A DNA stretch of 64,000 nucleotides from Diaminobutyricibacter sp049994905 (GTDB lineage Bacteria; Actinomycetota; Actinomycetes; Actinomycetales; Microbacteriaceae), in NCBI RefSeq assembly GCF_049994905.1, contig NZ_CP188258.1, positions 1,364,001-1,428,000 on the forward strand, read 5' to 3'. The translations under genes were made by a program, and so were the position numbers. Shown here one piece after another: positions 60,831 to 64,000 of the stretch; position 1 is the first letter of the stretch; the number at the start of each line of letters is the position of its first letter. A model generated the notes under the pieces. It worked only from the letters and a program-made list of their open reading frames with translations, was not told where the DNA came from and ran no database searches.

Positions 60831-62327
60831 TCAGGCGGGAGTGCCCTCGGCAGTGCCCTCGCCCGCGCCAGTGCCGTCGCCCGTGCCGGATTGTGCCGCG
60901 GGGCGGGCCATCTCGATGTCCTCGACGCGACCCTTCGGCATGGCGAGCCCGGCCCCGATCGTCAGGATCGCGGCGATCGCGACCGAGAGGAAGACCGCAC
61001 TTCCGGCGGCTTCGACCGTCCCCGGGTCGTGTTCGCCCTGCGGGGAGCCGGCGATGATCGCGTTGGCGATCGCGCCGAAGATGGCGACGCCCACGGAACT
61101 GCCGATCGAGCGCGCGAAGAGGTTGGTTCCCGTGACGACGCCGCGCTCGTTCCACGGCACGCTCGACTGCGCTGCGATGAGGGTCGGTGTCGCAACGAGG
61201 CCCATGCCGAGGCCGACGATGAAACAGCTGATCGCGACAAAGGCGACGCTCGGGTGGGGAGACGTGAGCACGAGGCACACGGCCCCGATGATGGCGACGC
61301 CCATGCCGACGAGTGCGGTGTTACGGAAGCCGATGCGCAGGTAGAAGCGACCGGACAGGGCTGCGCTGATCGGCCATCCGATGGTCAGGGCCGCGACAGC
61401 GAGCCCCGCAACCACCGGAACGGCCTGGATCGAGCCCTCGAGGTAGGTGGGCACATACGACGTGAGCCCGATGAGCATGGCTCCGACGCCGAGGGAGATG
61501 AGTGTCGTCGTCACGAGGAGCCGCCGGGAGAAGATCCAGAGCGGCAGGATGGGCTCGGCCGCCTTCCGCTCGACGAATACGAAGGTGATGAGGAGGATGC
61601 CGCTGAGCACGAAGGCGCCGATGCTCTGGGGCGAGTTCCACGCCCACGCCTGGCCGCCTTCGAGCACGGCGAGGATGAGCAGGCTCATGCCTGCCGTGAG
61701 GAGCACGGCGCCGGCGTAGTCGATGCGGTGGCGCCGGGGCTCGATGCTCTCGTGGAAGTTGCGGATGAGCATCCAGGCCGCGATGATGCACAACGGCACG
61801 TTGACGAAGAAGATCCAGCGCCACGAAGTGAACTGGGAGAAGATCCCGCCGAGCGTGGGGCCGACGACCGACGAGATCGCCCACACGCTCGCGAGGTAGC
61901 CCTGCACCTTGGCGCGCTCGGCGACCGTGTAGATGTCGCCGGCGATCGTGACGGCCATCGGCTGCACGGCACCGGCGCCGAGGCCCTGCACCACGCGGAA
62001 CGCGATGAGTGCCGGCATGCTCCACGCGAAGCCGCAGAGGATCGAGCCGACCAGGAAGAGTGAGATACCGATCAGGACGATCGGCTTGCGTCCGACGGTG
62101 TCCGCGAGTTTCGCGTAGACCGGCACCGATGCCGCCTGCGCGAGGAGGTAGACCGAGAAGAGCCACGGGAACTGGGAGAACCCGCCGAGGTCGGCGACGA
62201 TCGACGGGACGGCGGTCGCGAGGATCGTCGCATCGATGGCGACGAGCCCCGTCGTGAGCATGAGCGCGATCAGCACCGGTCCCCGCTCCGAACGGAATCC
62301 GACTCCCTCACGTACTGCGGTGGACAT
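60831..62327 (-). CDS. MFS drug:H+ antiporter, DHA2 (14-helix) family
   Basis: A 498-residue transporter with about fourteen hydrophobic segments. Motif A is YAKLADTVGRKPIVLIG (about 78-94), motif C lies in SVVGPTLGGIFSQFTSWRWIFFVNVPLC (about 155-182), and the first helix carries the DATILATAVPSI motif D typical of DHA2 proteins. It would expel lipophilic drugs or dyes using the proton gradient. The last 20 residues are a Gly/Thr/Glu tail from short GTG-(D/E/A)-type repeats. GGGAG precedes ATG 62327. It is divergent from the ArsR-type regulator, 142 bases apart, so may be controlled by it. Confidence 0.92.
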   Translation of the reverse strand: MSTAVREGVGFRSERGPVLIALMLTTGLVAIDATILATAVPSIVADLGGFSQFPWLFSVYLLAQAASVPVYAKLADTVGRKPIVLIGISLFLVGSILCGFAWSMPALIAFRVVQGLGAGAVQPMAVTIAGDIYTVAERAKVQGYLASVWAISSVVGPTLGGIFSQFTSWRWIFFVNVPLCIIAAWMLIRNFHESIEPRRHRIDYAGAVLLTAGMSLLILAVLEGGQAWAWNSPQSIGAFVLSGILLITFVFVERKAAEPILPLWIFSRRLLVTTTLISLGVGAMLIGLTSYVPTYLEGSIQAVPVVAGLAVAALTIGWPISAALSGRFYLRIGFRNTALVGMGVAIIGAVCLVLTSPHPSVAFVAISCFIVGLGMGLVATPTLIAAQSSVPWNERGVVTGTNLFARSIGSSVGVAIFGAIANAIIAGSPQGEHDPGTVEAAGSAVFLSVAIAAILTIGAGLAMPKGRVEDIEMARPAAQSGTGDGTGAGEGTAEGTPA

Positions 62328-62433
62328 GGCGCTCCCGGGCGATTGCTGGCGAATGACGACTCTCACAACAACGTACGCGTACCGGGTGCATTCCCGGCAC
62401 CGGCGTTTGCTGCCAGCGGGCTCAGCGGGCGTC

Positions 62434-62482
62434 TTGCGAGAGTCGCCGACGCGGGACATAATGTGAAACATGTCTTTCACAT
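62434..62482 (+). promoter_or_regulatory. Promoter and operator of the ArsR-type regulator gene
   Basis: TTGCGA (62434-62439), 17 bases, CATAAT (62457-62462), 7 bases, ATG 62470: a leaderless promoter. A perfect 8-bp inverted repeat ATGTGAAA (62461-62468) / TTTCACAT (62475-62482) around six bases covers the end of the -10 box, the start point and the first codons, an ideal autorepression site. Confidence 0.65.
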
Positions 62483-63156
62483 CGGATGAGGAGTACGGGC
62501 GACCGGAGGTGCGCCGCGAGGTCACCGACGTGCGTGCTCTTCGCGCGCTCGCGCATCCGCTGCGCCTCGCACTGCTCAATCACCTCATGTCGTTCGGTGC
62601 GCAGACGGCGAGCCAATGTGCAGAGGTCATCGGCTCGACCGCATCGAACTGCAGCTACCACCTGCGCTCGCTCGCCCGCTTCGGGCTCGTCGAATCGGTG
62701 GACCCGGTGGACGGCCGCGAGCGTCCGTGGCGCAGCACGGCGACGGGGCTCCAGTTCGGTGCCGCTGACGGCGAGACGAGCGACCAGGCGACGGCGCTCG
62801 GCATCGGCTCCGCCGAACGACTGCTGGTCGAGAAGCAGATCGACGACGAAGCGAATCTGACCCGTCGCGCGGTCGCCCAACGCGACGAGATCCCGGCGGA
62901 GTGGCGCGACGCGATGATGCTCTCGGGGTTCGCGCTGCGCATGACGCCGGACGAACTGAAAGCGCTCGGCGAGAAGCTGGACGCCCTCATCCGCCCCTAC
63001 ATCGGCCTGACACGCACCGACGCACCCGACGGCAGCGATGTCGTCGAGCTGCGGCTGAACGCGTACCTGCACCCGGATGCACGGCGCACCGCGGCAGCGC
63101 AGGCCAGGACCCACCCGGCCCCGAGCCACCCCGCCCAGAAGGACGGCGAGCGATGA
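62470..63156 (+). CDS. ArsR-type winged-helix transcriptional regulator
   Basis: A 228-residue regulator. Helix-turn-helix about 20-90: DVRALRALAHPLRLALLNHLM, TASQCAEVIGSTASNCSYHLRSLARFGLVE with the ArsR/YlxM-like recognition helix (S-N-C-S-Y-H-L-R-S-L). The C-terminal part (about 105-228) is helical and charged, possibly ligand-binding, with no known metal-site cluster, so it is more likely a drug or stress sensor than a metal sensor. It overlaps the downstream MFS gene by 4 bases (ATGA), forming a regulator-exporter operon, and lies divergent from a second exporter. Its operator covers its own start. Confidence 0.88.
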   Translation: MSFTSDEEYGRPEVRREVTDVRALRALAHPLRLALLNHLMSFGAQTASQCAEVIGSTASNCSYHLRSLARFGLVESVDPVDGRERPWRSTATGLQFGAADGETSDQATALGIGSAERLLVEKQIDDEANLTRRAVAQRDEIPAEWRDAMMLSGFALRMTPDELKALGEKLDALIRPYIGLTRTDAPDGSDVVELRLNAYLHPDARRTAAAQARTHPAPSHPAQKDGER

Positions 63157-64000
63157 CCGACACTCTCTCCACGGCAGGCCGCCTGCGCTCGCCGCTACGC
63201 CAGCGCAACTTCGGCCTCGTCTGGGCGAGCAGCTTCGTCTCCGACGCCGGCGACTGGCTGCTGATGATCGCCCTTCCTCTCTTCGCGTTCGCCGTCACCG
63301 GGTCGGCGCTCGGCGCATCCACGGTCTTCCTCGCGGAGTTGCTGCCGACGCTCGTGCTCGGCAGCTTCCTCGGAGTGCTCGTCGACCGCTGGGACCACCG
63401 GCGAACGATGATCGTGGTCAACCTGATGCAGGGGCTCTTCCTGCTGCCATTGCTGTTCGCGTCGGCCGAGCACATCTGGATCGCCTACGTCGTCGCAGCG
63501 GTCGAAGCAAGCCTGGCGGCCCTCTTCAACCCGGCCAGGCAGGCGCTCGTGCCGCGACTCGTCCCGCCGGAACAGCTCGGAACCGGCAACTCGCTCATGG
63601 CAGTGAGCGAGAACCTCGCCCGCCTGATCGGCTCACCGCTCGGCGGTCTCGCCTTCGCGACAGTCGGCCTGCCCGGCGTGGTCGTGGTGGATGCGGCCAC
63701 CTACGTCGTCAGCGCACTCCTCGTCGGTCTGAGCCGGCCGCTGCCGTCGGGCGAGGAGCATGCGGACGGCCCGTTGCCGCACATCCACTTCCTCCGCCAG
63801 TGGGTGGACGGACTGTCCACGATCCGTCGCACCCGCCCGCTCGGCACGATCGCCGTCATCACGTTCCTCGGTCAGTTCGCCCAGGGAATCTTCCTCGTGC
63901 TGTTCATCGTGTACGTCGTGCAGCAGCTCGGCGCGGGCGATACTGCGGTCGGCGTTCTGCGTGGCGTCCAGGCCATCGGGGGAGTGGCGGGCGGACTGCT
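63153..64000 (+). CDS. MFS transporter (MFS_3/EntS-like), 3' end cut off
   Basis: The window ends after 282 codons of an expected 400 or so. Start ATG 63153 overlaps the ArsR-type gene stop. Eight hydrophobic segments are visible. LRQRNFGLVWASSFVSDAGDWLLMIALPLFAF at the start, VLVDRWDHRRTMIVVNLMQGL (motif A, D-R-x-x-x-R-R) and SLAALFNPARQALVPRLVPPEQL are typical of the EntS-like MFS_3 group of exporters. Coupling to the regulator suggests an inducible exporter; its substrate is unknown. Confidence 0.88.
   Translation, partial: MTDTLSTAGRLRSPLRQRNFGLVWASSFVSDAGDWLLMIALPLFAFAVTGSALGASTVFLAELLPTLVLGSFLGVLVDRWDHRRTMIVVNLMQGLFLLPLLFASAEHIWIAYVVAAVEASLAALFNPARQALVPRLVPPEQLGTGNSLMAVSENLARLIGSPLGGLAFATVGLPGVVVVDAATYVVSALLVGLSRPLPSGEEHADGPLPHIHFLRQWVDGLSTIRRTRPLGTIAVITFLGQFAQGIFLVLFIVYVVQQLGAGDTAVGVLRGVQAIGGVAGGL

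Overview
The window is one continuous piece of a high-GC Gram-positive chromosome. It is best explained as an actinomycete of the order Micrococcales, probably family Microbacteriaceae; the genus cannot be fixed from the sequence. The evidence is mtrA-mtrB-lpqB, two WhiB genes, DUF3499 and DUF5719 genes, a mycothiol-type anti-sigma factor (RsrA), the actinobacterial fused 2-oxoglutarate enzyme (Kgd), a PdtaS-type kinase, a DUF222/HNH gene, and many leaderless-type promoters (TANNNT 6-8 bases before ATG/GTG). I saw no rRNA, tRNA, CRISPR array, prophage or insertion sequence. Both ends cut a gene.

Region by region: 1-4.4 kb holds cell-surface glycan genes (two family-2 glycosyltransferases and two paralogous Wzy/ligase-like membrane proteins). 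4.4-8.6 kb holds an acyl-CoA dehydrogenase, manA, a small YefM/RelE-type toxin-antitoxin pair and galE. 8.7-17.3 kb is the conserved whiB2 - large membrane glycosyltransferase - DUF5719 - zincin-like - DUF3499 - manB - ahcY block. 17.4-27.7 kb holds a cyclase-family hydrolase, a divergent RDD/SpoIIM pair, aquaporin, a glycosyltransferase and a tightly overlapped MoxR-DUF58-DUF4350-DUF4129 envelope operon. 27.8-36.6 kb is mtrA-mtrB-lpqB-comF-hpf-secA. 36.6-46.6 kb holds an MmyB-like regulator with a divergent SDR, an Rv3235-like gene, pdtaS, whiB1, a DUF1684 gene, bcp, rsgA, aroA and the thiol-stress pair sigR-rsrA. 46.6-53.1 kb holds a VOC protein, kgd and guaB1. 53.1-57.3 kb holds a 15-bp minisatellite, a DUF222/HNH gene, gap and a GlxA-type regulator. 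57.4-64 kb holds lldD-lldR with a double operator, an NlpC/P60 hydrolase, a DHA2 drug exporter, and an ArsR-type regulator overlapping a second MFS gene that is cut by the window end.

How it fits together: manA, manB and galE supply activated sugars to the surrounding glycosyltransferases and polymerases. MtrAB-LpqB, WhiB2, the MoxR cluster, SecA and NlpC/P60 concern envelope growth and division. SigR-RsrA and Bcp concern thiol and oxidative stress. Much of the gene order from whiB2 to whiB1 matches, in outline, M. tuberculosis Rv3260c to Rv3219 as I recall it, with a MoxR cluster inserted between ahcY and mtrA.

The most unusual structures are: a ladder of four six-codon mini-genes linking aroA to rsgA, each joined by a 4-base stop/start overlap and built partly from a 17-bp tandem repeat; a sigR locus with two start sites and a SigR-type promoter placed to make a longer isoform; promoters whose operator palindrome covers both the -10 box and the start codon of a leaderless gene (toxin-antitoxin and ArsR); and repeated short tandem duplications sitting exactly on stop codons.
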